Assembly (NCBI RefSeq): GCF_932526225.1
Contig: NC_064042.1
Span: 1,099,001-1,163,000 of the forward strand
From: Nematostella vectensis
Lineage: Eukaryota > Cnidaria > Anthozoa > Actiniaria > Edwardsiidae
Length of the DNA: 64,000 nt
Direction: 5' to 3'
The notes under the pieces are model-generated. The model ran no database searches and was not told the DNA's origin. It saw only the letters and a list, made by a program, of their open reading frames with translations. Shown here piece by piece: positions 22,490-33,419 of this stretch (positions are counted from its first letter, which is position 1; each line of letters starts with the position of its first letter). Position numbers and translations under genes: made by a program.

Positions 22490-23470
22490 AACAACATGCA
22501 TGTAACAAGCATGTAACTTGTATTACATGGGCCGCACCCAATTTGCCAAGATCTCGGATGTGTCCTCAAGCCTTCACGCAATAAATGGAGGTATTCCGCA
22601 GGGTACCAAACTTGGCCCAATTCTCTTCGCCGTTATGGTAGACGACCTTATGAGAAAATGGTTCCCGCGTGCGAAATTTGTCGACGACTTAACCATTCTT
22701 GAGATCGTCCCAAGGAACTCCCCCCCCCCCCCCCCCCCCCCGGTGATGAACTACTTAGTTAGTGGCATTTACTAGTTTGCATCCAACAATAATATGGTGC
22801 TTAATCCGAAAAAATGTAAATCTATGGCGGTTGACTTTCTTGACTATAACACCTGCGAGTGGTCTCCCATTTTCATCGGTGACACGGTCGTAGAACGCGT
22901 ACGTAGTTTTAAGCTGCTCGGACTTACCATCACAGACGACCTGAAATGGGAGGCCCATTGCGATGTTATAGTCAAGAAAGCCAACAAGCGACTATACGCC
23001 CTAAGGCAACTGAAAAAATCCGGCGTCTCCCATAATGATCTCGTGGGCGTCTATTGTTGCGTCGTATTCGCCAATCTGCCAATGTACATAGGTACATCAT
23101 CCCTGGAACAAACCCAGAAGCGTGCATTGCGGATTATTTTTCCAGACACTTCTTACGATAATGCATTAGTGTCAGCTGGTCTCCTGACTCTTGAGAAGCG
23201 CCGCAATAATCTATGCCGCCAGTATGTAGCCAACCTTCCACCCGAGCATCCCGTCCTACAGCTGATGGACTCGAGGACATGGGTAGTACCCGCCAAATAC
23301 AGTCTTAGGTCGGATACTACGAGTCGCCAAAGATGACAAAAACCAAAAGACTAAGCGATTTTGTAACTGTAAAATATTTAATTGTTAATTGTGTGTACTG
23401 TAAGTTTGTTGGCGCTCTCCCTGCAATTCAGTCTCAACTGCAATAGGGAATAATAAACATATATTATTTA
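22490..23470 (+). mobile_element. LINE RT fragment (CR1/Jockey-like), 5' truncated
   Basis: One frame from about 22518 holds GGIPQGTKLGPILFAVMVDD, the catalytic KFVDDLTIL, and after TAG 22773-22775 FASNNNMVLNPKKC and the thumb region (FKLLGLTITDDLKWEAH, KANKRLYALRQLKKSG). A poly-C of about 22 nt (22721-22741) encodes a Pro run right after the VDD box. A frameshift near 23330 separates the last conserved segment (KRLSDFVT). The 3' UTR ends near 23470 with AATAAAC. It is the same family as the minus-strand copy at 51715-52780. The endonuclease and the RT N-terminus are missing. Confidence 0.8.
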
Positions 23471-23699
23471 ATTTCATCAGTTATACCCTGATGAAGAGGG
23501 CGCAACACACCAGCGCTCAAAATAGTCCTCATATGTCTATTGAGCCGTGTTTATATTTTTAGTAGGTAATGCTATCCGAATATTAAAAAATCACAAAAGA
23601 AGAACTTTAAATCACTTGGTTACACCATATTTAGAGCTTCAACTCAGACATATGGGTAGGGAAGCAAAGGTGCGCAAGGAATATGGAATTGTAAGTGGT

Positions 23700-23890
23700 A
23701 AATAAATGTGAATAAATAAATGAGGACATGGCCAAGAATCGAACCTCGTCCAGATCAGGCAAAATGAGAAAAAAATAGACCATACTTCCAGACATGCGCT
23801 GAAACAGCGTATGGCAGCATCATGCTTTACGGCTAAGCTGGAGATTTCGGCCCCAGCACCGCTATCTAGCGAACCGTACAACACAAAGGA
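23700..23890 (-). repeat. tRNA-derived SINE candidate
   Basis: The minus strand reads GAGGTTCGATTCTTGGCC at about 23738-23756, a good pol III B box, with an AT-rich ATTTATTTATTCACATTTATTTA tail after it (about 23697-23725). An A box upstream is weak. The head-and-tail order fits a SINE, but the copy is diverged. Confidence 0.3.
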
Positions 23891-23899
23891 ACCAGAGGT

Positions 23900-26150
23900 A
23901 CCCGCGCATTAATGGGGAGGCATTTTCCAGGATCCCAGCCCTGTCTTAGTCGGTTACGCCACGCACAGCTCGCTGAGATGTACACTGAAAAATATCAGAG
24001 TCTTTTTCACGCTTGCGTCTCTTGGGAATGGGTGTGTTGCTATAGTATTGTAGTGATGTCGTCATCATGTGCAGCGCACAACGACGTAGGTCTACATTGC
24101 TGCCAGCCTTTGTACTTTTCTTATAATAGGCACGTGTGCATGTGACATTTTTTTAGTGCCAAGAACAACAAAACATCAAAATGCACGCAATCTAAGATGC
24201 TTTGTGTTTTTAGGTTTTTGGAAAATACTGTGATTAAACCTCTCTTAAGGTTGCCCTCCTCGAATTTCTTAGGAGCATTTCAGATTCTAGAGTTCATCGG
24301 GTGTCGGGGGTCTCAAATTTAGCTATAGCGGCAAAAATGAGTGACAGACAGCTTCGTCACCCATAGTTGCTATTATTTTTTTACAATGAATATCACATTA
24401 AATTTTACCCGATCTGAAAACAGGTTGCTTGATATTGTTCTCTCGCCGGCGAAGGCCTATCTTAGATGAGTAATGGCACCTTATTTACCTCCAAGTGCGA
24501 TGATGTCATACATGATTGCGCGCAACGTAATATAAAAAAATCTTTTGTTCAATACTCCCAATGCGTGACTCACCAGACACGTTCAAAACGAAGCACGATT
24601 TATAGAGATCGCGATAATTAGCTTATTGAATCCGAGAAGTTTTCTATTCCAAAGAGAATCGTCCCCCATTCAGCAGCAATGTGGACCTAAGTTTCTGGTT
24701 GTACAAGAAAGATGACCACTAACCAAAGACACAAAAAACAAACTCGAAGTTCTTGAATAAGAAGTTGTAGAAACCAAGGCCAAGAAATCATAACAACAAA
24801 CAGTAAGTTACATCAAAGTGTATAAAAAGGAGTTATCATTCCCTTACTTTGAACAAGAATCGGTGAAACAGTTATTCAAGGAAGTTTCATAAACTTTTAA
24901 AAGTTGTTCTCTTTTCACATTATCGTCGTCACATCAATCAATAGAAACATCTAGCATACTAGCACAATATTCTTTACTTTTGTTATTTTAATAGAAATAA
25001 CAGATAACCCTTCCTAAGCAATATTCGATATACGAGTGATGTTGGAATGCATGTTGTCTTCTTTTCCTAGTTGCTCTTTCACTGATGGTATATATTCAAC
25101 GTAATTTTCGAAAAGTGTTTAGAACTCGTGACGCGCAATATCCTTTTATATAACACGATTAGGCTTCATTGCCCGGAGGGGGGCAATTGTTAAACGTTTT
25201 TAAACGAAGCCATTTTGGCCTCTTAAACTTAATTAATGAAGGACTAAATGCATAGGGGAAAGTGCAACGTATTTTAAAGGTAGGAGGGGGTATAGCGCCA
25301 GGGATAATATCCGTTATTATTAGATTATTTCAAATGGAATGCGCTATTTTCAAGGGTGATTACGCAAATGCGCAAGTGTTCTTTGAAAACTTTGATTACT
25401 TGCACTTGTAGGGAGCCTGGGGTATGGCAATAAAAATTTGGATTTTGTTTCCGCTGAATACTTTTCGTAAGCCTTATCAGCTGACTGCTGAAACTGTAAA
25501 TATACTTTAGGCGCAGATTTCAAATTCCTGCATTCAGAAGTACAAGGGCACAAAACGGATCTATTCGGCAGTCCGTTTTTTTGCTGGCTGGAAAGTTGTT
25601 AGACCCCTCGGTTACTGGGAAAAAAATCGTACCGAATGGTTCTGCTGGCAAATTTGTGGAGTCGAACTAGTTGTGCTGGGAATATTTTGGGGGGCGCTGG
25701 AGCGGATGCTTGGGACAAAAAATTGCCCCGATCCGGTTATACGGGCAATTATTCATGTGCTAAAACGCCTAACCACTGCTGGCCTGGTAAAAACGGAATG
25801 GTCCCTCCTTAGAAAGGGAACAGATCATATTTCCCCAGCAACTTTTAAAATGGATATTTTCGGCATCAGGACATATTCAAACGACAAAATATGCCATTTT
25901 AACGTGTTTTGCGAAGTGGGGCTCGTTGTTATGCCATTGAATAAAAAAGAAATTAAGTACAACTGAGAGTTGGGGTAAAATACCTCAGAGAAAATGGTTC
26001 ACCAAATGGGTAAAGAAAGCCAAGCTATAAATTATTGCTACGGGCCAGGATCCCAGTCTCCTGTGCAGCTGAGTGACTGGCACTAAGGACGCTCATGTAT
26101 AGTTTACTTCATTAGCAGAGCTTTCGTCTTTTACATTAGTTTAAATGACT
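23900..26150. other. No gene recognised
   Basis: Long stretch with short ORFs only, and no domain or consistent splice pattern. AT-rich from 24700 to 25100. Confidence 0.5.
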
Positions 26151-26179
26151 CAGAAGCGGATCCTAACTTAATAAGGAAA

Positions 26180-26455
26180 ATGTTTGAGAAGTCATTCGTT
26201 TTGTTGAATGGGCAACCAATAGAGGAAAATGCGCATTTGCGCGTGCTTGGTGTTGAGCTTGATAATTGCCTCTTATCGGCTCCAAAAATTATAAAGACAT
26301 ACACGACAATTAAGCTTCATTCAATTGATTGTCGTGTATGTATTTTGCGCATGCTTTTTTCATACTTGAACCAGGCTGGTTCTTATTCCACTTTACAATA
26401 CTTGTATACACAGTCAGCTTCTTTATTGTATCAATGTATGGGGCAACTGTTCTAA
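26180..26455 (+). pseudogene. Degenerate reverse-transcriptase-like fragment
   Basis: The frame …VLLNGQPIEENAHLRVLGVELDNCL resembles the region after the RT palm in LINEs, where a short peptide (LxVLGVxLD) precedes the thumb. The remaining sequence (…IDCRVCILRM) shows no further motif and contains a 14-bp inverted repeat (26297-26310 / 26328-26341). Weak assignment from one motif only. Confidence 0.25.
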
Positions 26456-26459
26456 GACA

Positions 26460-27183
26460 CTTTTTATTACAATCTACTAATCCAACTTCTACTTAAGCGC
26501 GCTGTTGAAATATCCTGTCTGCGGAATTCTCTTCTCTCTCCGTCTTTTCTCTCTCCGATTTTTTTCCAAGCTGAAATAGTTGCCTATTTTTTACCTCACG
26601 AGCATTTTTATTTTCAGTTGTCTCTCTTTTCACTGCCATCTTCTTTGACTTCTAGAAACTTGAAACTGCGACTCCTCCTCGGCTATCCTGCTTTGAGGCT
26701 TCTGTTATGAAAAAACTAAACTTTTTCTTCCCCCAACTGTCTAATGTTTCCCACCTTGACGATTTTGTTATAACTGCCGCTCTTATCTCAACTGGTATAA
26801 TTACTACTCCACTACATATCAAACATATTCCCCATGGATGTTTGTTTGTATTGCCTTATATGACCATTGATGCCCATATTTAGAAGAGATAAAGTTAAAC
26901 CGCTCCCTGATCTCCAGAAAACATGGTGACAAATGCTGATTCCTGTCAGTTTGAGACTCGCGGCAAGAAATTGTCAAGAAAAAATTGATCCCTTTGTCAA
27001 ATCTTTATCTCACTAATCTTGAAAAGCCCTGAGACCCAGGCCTCCAACAGATTGACCGAGCAGGTTCGAAGATCACCCAAATATTAATATGCAGTCGACG
27101 CGCGCAATAGCGTACAAACATAAACTTTTATCTTTTACTGTTCATAGGCAGTTTCTTTAACGACCTCATTGTCTTTATTCCAG
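26460..27183. other. No gene; probable 5' region of the membrane-protein gene
   Basis: Pyrimidine-rich segment (26520-26660), otherwise unremarkable. TGTCTTTATTCCAG at 27170-27183 is a strong acceptor that abuts the ATG at 27184, so a 5' UTR exon probably lies somewhere upstream. I could not place it. Confidence 0.4.
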
Positions 27184-29369
27184 ATGTCTTCTGAGGATAA
27201 TTTTTATGGATTAAACATAGCGTACGAGGATCTACGTAAGTATTTCCCTATCCCTTATAACCGCCATTGACAGAATATAGCAGCCTAGTGCCAGGCGTTC
27301 TTACCCGAGCAGCACAGGAAACCCGGTAAGAAGGCGTGGCACATGGCTAAAGGTATATATAGAGATAAAAAAAGTTACTAGTTGGGTTGATTAGCTGCTC
27401 AAAGTTTTATATCAAGATGATATTTACTTACGAATTATAACCAGCCAAAATGACAATAACGCAAAATGAAAACCAACCCAAATAAGAATAACGTAAATTG
27501 ATCAAATCTGCATTTTTTGAGTAACGAAATAAAGGGTGAAATCTGCTACGGGGAGCAATAAACTTTTCGTATTAGCCAAAGAGCGGGATATCAGGTTTAA
27601 AGTTCGAGTAATTAAAAGTAATTAATTTAGGGCCAAAGTTAAGTCTTTTCGAGATAATAGAGAACTCGAGTTCTCGAGAACTCCCCTTCCATTCCCTTCC
27701 GTTCCCTTCCGTTCCCTTCCGTTCCCTTCCGTTCCCTTCCGTTCCCTTCCGTTCCCTTCCCTTCCCTTCCCTTCCCTTCCCTTCCCTTCCCTTCCCTTCC
27801 CTTCCCTTCCCTTCCCTTCCCTTCCCTTCCCTTCCCTTCCCTTCCCTTCCCTTCCCTTCCCTTCCCTTCCCTTCCCTTCCCTTCCCTTCCCTTCCCTTCC
27901 CTTCCCTTCCCTTCCCTTCCCTTCCCTTCCCTTCCCTTCCCTTCCCTTCCCTTCCCTTCCCTTCCCTTCCCTTCCCTTCCCTTCCCTTCCCTTCCCTTCT
28001 CTTCTCTTCCCCGTGTGTGCTTAAGGTGAAACTTGTTCTTTTTGCAGTTTTGTATTTCGCGATAGCTTTCTCGAGCGTGGTTGTGGTAGCTGCTATCATT
28101 TTACTTGTCCTGGTGTGCGAAGCGGAAAAAAGGTTGCAGAAAATAAAAGAGCAAAGGTGGGGAGCAGAAACACATTTCAAATGCCATGGAATTTCTATAT
28201 CAATATCTGCAATCTGTAAAGCTATAGGAAATGTTACATATGTCCCACTGTATCTTGAAAATGATCATCAAGGAGTTCGGGTTATCCGAGTTCGACATAT
28301 TGGGCTCCATTTTGTGTTGAAAATGATAACTCATCAAGGAGTTCGGGTTACCCGAGTTCGGGTTAATTGGGGTCCACTGTATGTTGAAATGATAACTCAT
28401 CAAGGGATTCGGGTTACCCGAGTTCGGGTTAATTGGGGTCCACTGTATGTTGAAATGATAACTGATCAAGGAATTTGGGTTACCCGAGTTCGGGTTAATT
28501 GGGGTCCACTGTATGTTGAAATAATAACTCATCAAGGGATTTGAGTTATCCGAGTTCGACATATGGGGGTCCACTGTATGTTGAAATGATAACTGATCAA
28601 GGAATTTGGGTTACCCGAGTTCGTGTTAATTGGGGTCCACTGTATTTTGAAATGATAACTCATCAAGGGATTTGAGTTATCCGAGTTCGACATATGGGGA
28701 TCCACTGTATGTTGAAATGATAACTGATCAAGGAACTTGGGTTACCCGAGTTCGTGTTAATTGGGGTCCACTGTATGTGTATTGGTCTCGGCTTGATGAG
28801 AGCGACTCGGGCAGCCGCCATTTTGTCAACCTAGCAAAATACCAAGCGCAAGGAAGCATTGATTTCCATCGGTGGATAAAATTTGTTTTTGCAATATTTT
28901 TATCGAATTTGGTTAATACGGTATAGAACTCTGCCCTTAGATGGTTATTTCGAGATTTCATCGCATAATTTGTGATCCCAATTATCGAAAGAAAGCCATA
29001 ACAAAGGTTTGGCTTAGAGTTCCTTTTTAAGAGTGCGTCTTATTTTGACTCCGCAGGGAGATTGAGAAGGGGGAGGATGAGGATTACGTGAAGAGATTTG
29101 GTCTACCTCTGCCACCCCGCGAAGAAAGATCACACTCAATGGCAAATGTTTACTGGCGCGATAACTGGAGTATTGCCGACGAGGATCCGTTTCAATCCCG
29201 AGCATCAGCCGACTTTATCATCAACGATGTGCAGCGCATGGTCCCTCTGCCTCGTGCGACCGCACCTTCTCGGGAAGAACTCGGACAAGAAATCGGATTC
29301 GACAACATTAGATACAGCATCGATGACTCTACTTTGCCTAAGAAAAAAAATGATACCTCGCAATTGTAA
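27184..29369 (+). CDS. Single-pass membrane protein of 157 residues, three coding exons
   Basis: Coding exons are 27184-27235, 28048-28156 and 29057-29369. Donors GTAAGT and GTGGGG and acceptors TTTTTGCAG and CTCCGCAG join with matching phases (1, then 2), total 474 nt with stop. The protein has an acidic N-terminus (MSSEDNFYGLNIAYED), one membrane span at about residues 18-41 (YFAIAFSSVVVVAAIILLVL), a basic CEAEKRLQKIKEQR stretch, then a charged tail with PLPPREER. No signal peptide is seen. The basic residues after the span suggest an outside N-terminus and a cytoplasmic tail. I do not recognise the family. Intron 1 carries the AAGGG array and intron 2 the 66-bp repeat. The phase agreement makes chance unlikely, but expression is unproven. 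Confidence 0.62.
27683..28009. repeat. (CCCTT)n / (AAGGG)n pentanucleotide expansion
   Basis: Pure CCCTT runs from about 27752 to 27999 (about 50 units), preceded by about six CCGTTCCCTT decamers. The plus strand is all pyrimidine and the minus strand all purine, so triplex or G-rich structures are possible. It lies in intron 1 of the membrane-protein gene, ending about 48 nt before the exon 2 acceptor. The long Gly-Lys-Arg-Glu frame on the minus strand is a repeat artefact. Confidence 0.97.
28255..28785. repeat. 66-bp minisatellite in intron 2
   Basis: About eight copies of a unit containing GTTACCCGAGTTCGGGTTAA and TTGGGGTCCACTGTATGTTG. Copies alternate between two types (CGGGTTAATTGGGG and CGACATATGGGG). 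The period is divisible by three, so 22-residue repeat frames appear on both strands. It lies wholly within intron 2 of the membrane-protein gene. Confidence 0.9.
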
Positions 29370-29391
29370 TTGAATCTAAAATGAATGTCTG

Positions 29392-29410
29392 AGGGGGGGG
29401 GGGGGGGGGC
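29392..29410. repeat. Poly-G tract
   Basis: A run of about 18 G just after the stop codon of the membrane-protein gene. Confidence 0.9.
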
Positions 29411-30239
29411 TCTTTGAGAAAAATGCATGCATTGCCTTCTGGTCTAACAAATCCTGCATCGCTTTTTCAAAAGAAGAAAAAAGACCCATTTCCTGATAAA
29501 AAAAATCTGCACGCCAGATGTAGAAAAAAGTTCTGATCCCCTGACTTCTTAAACAGGCGACAATGACGTGACTAAAAGGGGGAATTTCGCAACTGTTAGA
29601 AGATAACTAGATGGAGATGGTATCATTATATTTAGCCATTATAGACTTAATGTGCTTTCTCCATCTTTAAATATTTCGTGAAATCGAACCAAACCAGTTT
29701 TTTAGCTCCATCCATCATTCCAGGTAGATGACGTGACTAGAAGACTGGAACTTTGATGGCGTTTATTTCGTAGAATGAACAGGAAGCTAACCAATCGGGA
29801 TGTATTACTTGATTGACAAAAGACAGACGATAGATTATCTAGCAAATAGATCTCATTTATTTGCGTGCGTCTGTCCTCTACTCTAGATGTACGATGATGT
29901 AACAGCATGTCATGAACAAAACTGACTGTTCTTCATGACATGCTATGACGTCTTCTGTGCAAGGATAGACTAGTAAAAAGACAATTAATCTATCTGTTTT
30001 ATACAATTATTTTGTTCCTGTGTTGATAGTTTTGGGGAGCGCTTGCGCGTGCCGGAGCCAAGCGTGCGTGTGCTCTCTGATAACGAATGGGTCCTTGACC
30101 AATCAGAGCGCGGGATTTACGAGTGTCGAGTTCTCTAAAGGACAGCTCTGACTTCATGGATCTGCCGAGATCTTTATCCGTCAATTCCAAGCCATATATG
30201 GAAGTCTCACGTGAATGGCCGATTACATCAAGACCGCAA
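29411..30239. other. No gene; hairpin at 29904-29944
   Basis: AGCATGTCATGAA (29904-29916) pairs perfectly with TTCATGACATGCT (29932-29944) across a 15-nt loop. No coding region is supported. Confidence 0.5.
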
Positions 30240-31215
30240 TAGCTCGAATAAGCGCCTCGCCCAAATAGGCGCCTCCCCAAAATAAGCACCTTCCCCAAAT
30301 AGGCGCCTCCCCAAAGTAAGCGCCTTCCAAACCTTTTCCATGATTCACTGTTACGCTTCTAACCATTCCCCATAATTCACTGTTGCGCTTAAAAACCCTT
30401 CTCATGATTCATTGTTGCGTTTCTAACCCTTTCCCATGATTCACTGTGCCTTTCAAACCTTCCCCACGATTCGCTGTTTGGCTTCTAACCCTTTCCCATG
30501 AGTTGTTGCGCTTCTAACCCTTTCCCATGATTCGCTGTTGCGTTTCTAACCCTTTCCCATGATTCACTGTGCCTTTCAAACCTTTCCCATGATTCGCTGT
30601 TGCGCTTCTAACCCTTTCCCATGATTCGCTGTTGCGTTTCTAACCCTTTCCCAGGATTCAGTGCCTTTCAAACCTTTCCCATGATTCGCTGTTGCGCTTC
30701 TAACCCTTTCCTATGATTCGCTGTTGCGCTTCTAACCCTTTCCCATGATTCACTGTGCCTTTCCCATGATTCGCTGTTGCGCTTCTAACCCTTTCCCATG
30801 ATTCACTGTGCCTTTCCCATGATTCGCTGTTGTGTTTCTAATCCTTTCCCATGATTCACTGTGCCTTTCAAACCTTTTCCATGATTCACTGTGCCTTTCA
30901 AACCTTTCCCATGATTCGCTGTTGCGCTTCTAACCATTTCCCATGATTCACTGTGCCTTTCAAACCTTTCCTATGATTCGCTGTTGCGTTTCTAACCCTT
31001 TTCCATGATTCACTGTGCCTTTCAAACCTTTCCCATGATTCGCTGTTGCGCTTCTAACCCTTTCCCATGATTCGCTGTGCCTTTCAAACCTTCCCCATGA
31101 TTCGCTGTTGCGCTTCTAACCCTTTCCCATGATTCGCTGTGGCACTTCTAACCCTTTCCCATGATTCGCTGTTGCGCTTCTAACCCTTTCCCATGATTTA
31201 CTGTTGCACTTCTAA
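30240..31215. repeat. 30/32-bp minisatellite, about 28 copies
   Basis: Two unit types are intermixed: a 32-bp form (CCATGATTCGCTGTTGCGCTTCTAACCCTTTC) and a 30-bp form ending GTGCCTTTCAAACCTTTC. The 32-bp type contains CTAACCCT, one telomere-like hexamer. The first 80 bp (30240-30320) are a different short repeat built on AATAGGCGCCTCCCCAA. Confidence 0.93.
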
Positions 31216-32480
31216 ACCACCACCTACTCCCTACTATCTTCTAAATTGTGAGTTGTTGTGTGAAACGTAACTTATACAGCTATGGGGAGTACATGCGGAC
31301 TGTCGACGTTTGCGACCTGTCGATATGGTAGAGGGATGGAGAAGGACAAGAGAGGTCTAGGGTGGTGTGGGGCTACGCTGTCTATGCAAATTTCATTCCA
31401 AGGATGCCATTTGACCAGCTGCTATGTCGAGATCATCGATGGTAAGCTAAAATTGAGGTTCATTTTCGCAGGTTTTAAGGCAGATTGCTTAAAAACTCAA
31501 TCGGGGAAAGTTCCATCCCTCTCCCATCCTATACCGTTGTCAGTGATTTTGTACTGCTTAAAATCCGGCAGAAAATCGCGCTGAAGCTGAGGTAGTCAGA
31601 ATATTGTTTCCAGCCTTGTGTTATGTATGTTTAAACATACTTAATATCGACTCGAAAACGAGTCAAACTTATATCGCTCTAAACTCGTGAAACTGAGCTT
31701 CTAGGGAAGAAAAACACCACAGACGAATACATTTACATCCAAACTAAGTTTATTTCATGAATAAGAGAATGAAGATATAACTTATAGATGTTTATTTGCG
31801 CGAATTCGTATGTCCTTAGAAATCATTCACTGACGCGGGTGGGAGGCCTGTGTACTCGCTTGCTAATCCTCACGAACGACACCAAATTTCATCTCACTGA
31901 TTTTGATTGACTGCTAGCTAATAAGAAAAAAACATTGTTTGTAATTGAAACTTGGATTTAGCTTTCGCATGGGAAGTAAAACAGAAATAATTTTGAAAAT
32001 TTATCAACGGCACTTTTACCCCTTCTCAGAGATCGGTCCGGGCTATCCGTTTCGGAAGGCTAGAGAAAGCGCTCCTCCTTTCAATGTGTTCTTATGAACC
32101 AGTGTTGAGCACACAGGTGGGTGTCGTGGAGGTGTCAGTACGACAAGGAATACAAATTATAACAGTTTATTATGAGTCACCCACAACAGTGGTGATTAGC
32201 TGGACCATTTTCCACTCTTTTACATAGTAAAGAGTCGGTAGTGACGGGAATACAGCAGGTTCTACACGCCAACCAATCAGAATCTAGCCTAGTTTCCAGT
32301 CATGGGCAAATGTCTGACAATAGGCTGATTGCATGTTAACCAAGTACACCCGAAAAGTCGAATTCACAATAGCACCTCAAACGCAACAATGGGACATTTA
32401 AAAGCTCAATTGCTCAATGTTGAGTGAGCCACTAGTTACTGTCCTACCTAGTGCGCTTTCGTGGCCACCATGATAAACAA
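31216..32480. other. No gene recognised
   Basis: An open frame at 31282-31584 lacks a known domain and convincing splice sites. Nothing else is seen. Confidence 0.5.
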
Positions 32481-32640
32481 AGTTAGCCAATCAGCAAACG
32501 AGAATAATAAACGTTAGCCAATCAGCACACGAGAATAATAAAAGTTAGCCAATCAGCATGCGAGAATCGCTAAAGTTAGCCAAACAGCATGCGAGAAACA
32601 CAAATGAAAGTTACTGAGCCAATCAGCATACGAGAACTAC
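32478..32640. promoter_or_regulatory. 31-bp repeat carrying CCAAT boxes
   Basis: Unit AAAGTTAGCCAATCAGCACACGAGAATAAT repeats with a period of 31 bp. CCAAT (CCAAA in the fourth copy) sits at 32487, 32518, 32549 and 32580, and a further one at 32619. The GCCAATCAG context is a textbook NF-Y site. Regulatory use is inferred only; it may simply be a minisatellite. Confidence 0.5.
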
Positions 32641-33248
32641 AGCTTTAATTGGCAAGGACTTCACAACTAGGAGGACTGGTGTACAGTAAAGCAGTTCATT
32701 GTTACGCTAGTTGACAAAAGAAGTTCACGCCAATTAGAGAGTCCGTTTTTCGAATCCTCATGGCATACTTTTTTAAGGTGGCCACGGTAGCGCGCGTCGC
32801 ACTGTAACAAGAGAATGTGGCATTATGAACTCGTCTTTACGTTTGGTACAATGCGCTTTATCCTAAAGCAATGACCATTCCTAAGACAGTTGTCGAGACT
32901 TTGGGGTGGATAAAATACTTAAGTCAACAATGAAACCATGTCATATGTAAGTTATAAATATTTCCGGATCTAAAGATCACTGCAACTAAACACATGTAGT
33001 GCAGGGTGTGTGGCATCAGACTACAAGCAAAAACCTAAAATAAAGTGACAATGAAACTAAGTCTAAGCTATACTGCCTGCCTCATCGCCTATTGGTCCAT
33101 CTTGGGTTAGGGGGTTGGGGGTAAGCATGTCCGTGTCACGAGGGAGAGGTATGTATGACGTTGAAACAGCGTCGATTTCCTTAGGACCCGCCCAAAGAAT
33201 CGAAGTGCCAGATGTCAGCTAAGTGGAAAAGATTTGTTAAAAGTTTAT

Positions 33249-33412
33249 CACGTGTCACTCAGTACACACCCAGCGCATACAGGAAGTGACACGGTTATAT
33301 AAATGGTAGCACGTGACAAGTCAGTTCCACGTGGCATTAAGCACTCATGGACTATGTGGCAATCCCTTCTATACCACGTGACACGGCACAACCCACCCCC
33401 TTGTACCACGTG
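33249..33412. promoter_or_regulatory. Cluster of five CACGTG E-boxes
   Basis: CACGTG occurs at 33249, 33310, 33328, 33375 and 33407, mostly as CCACGTGAC or GCACGTGAC. These are consensus sites for bHLH-zip factors (Myc/USF/MITF-TFEB families). About 0.04 would be expected by chance in 164 bp at even base composition. It lies about 2 kb beyond the 3' end of the TNF gene. Function is inferred. Confidence 0.5.
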
Positions 33413-33419
33413 ACATATA

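Noticed and set aside
23488-23510. CTGATGAAGAGG, like a hammerhead core
   Set aside because: The GAAA box and stem II are missing. It is LINE 3' UTR sequence.
27572-28180. Long minus-strand frame with a Gly-Lys-Arg-Glu repeat
   Set aside because: It is the translation of the (AAGGG)n microsatellite. The plus strand carries a spliced exon over its end.
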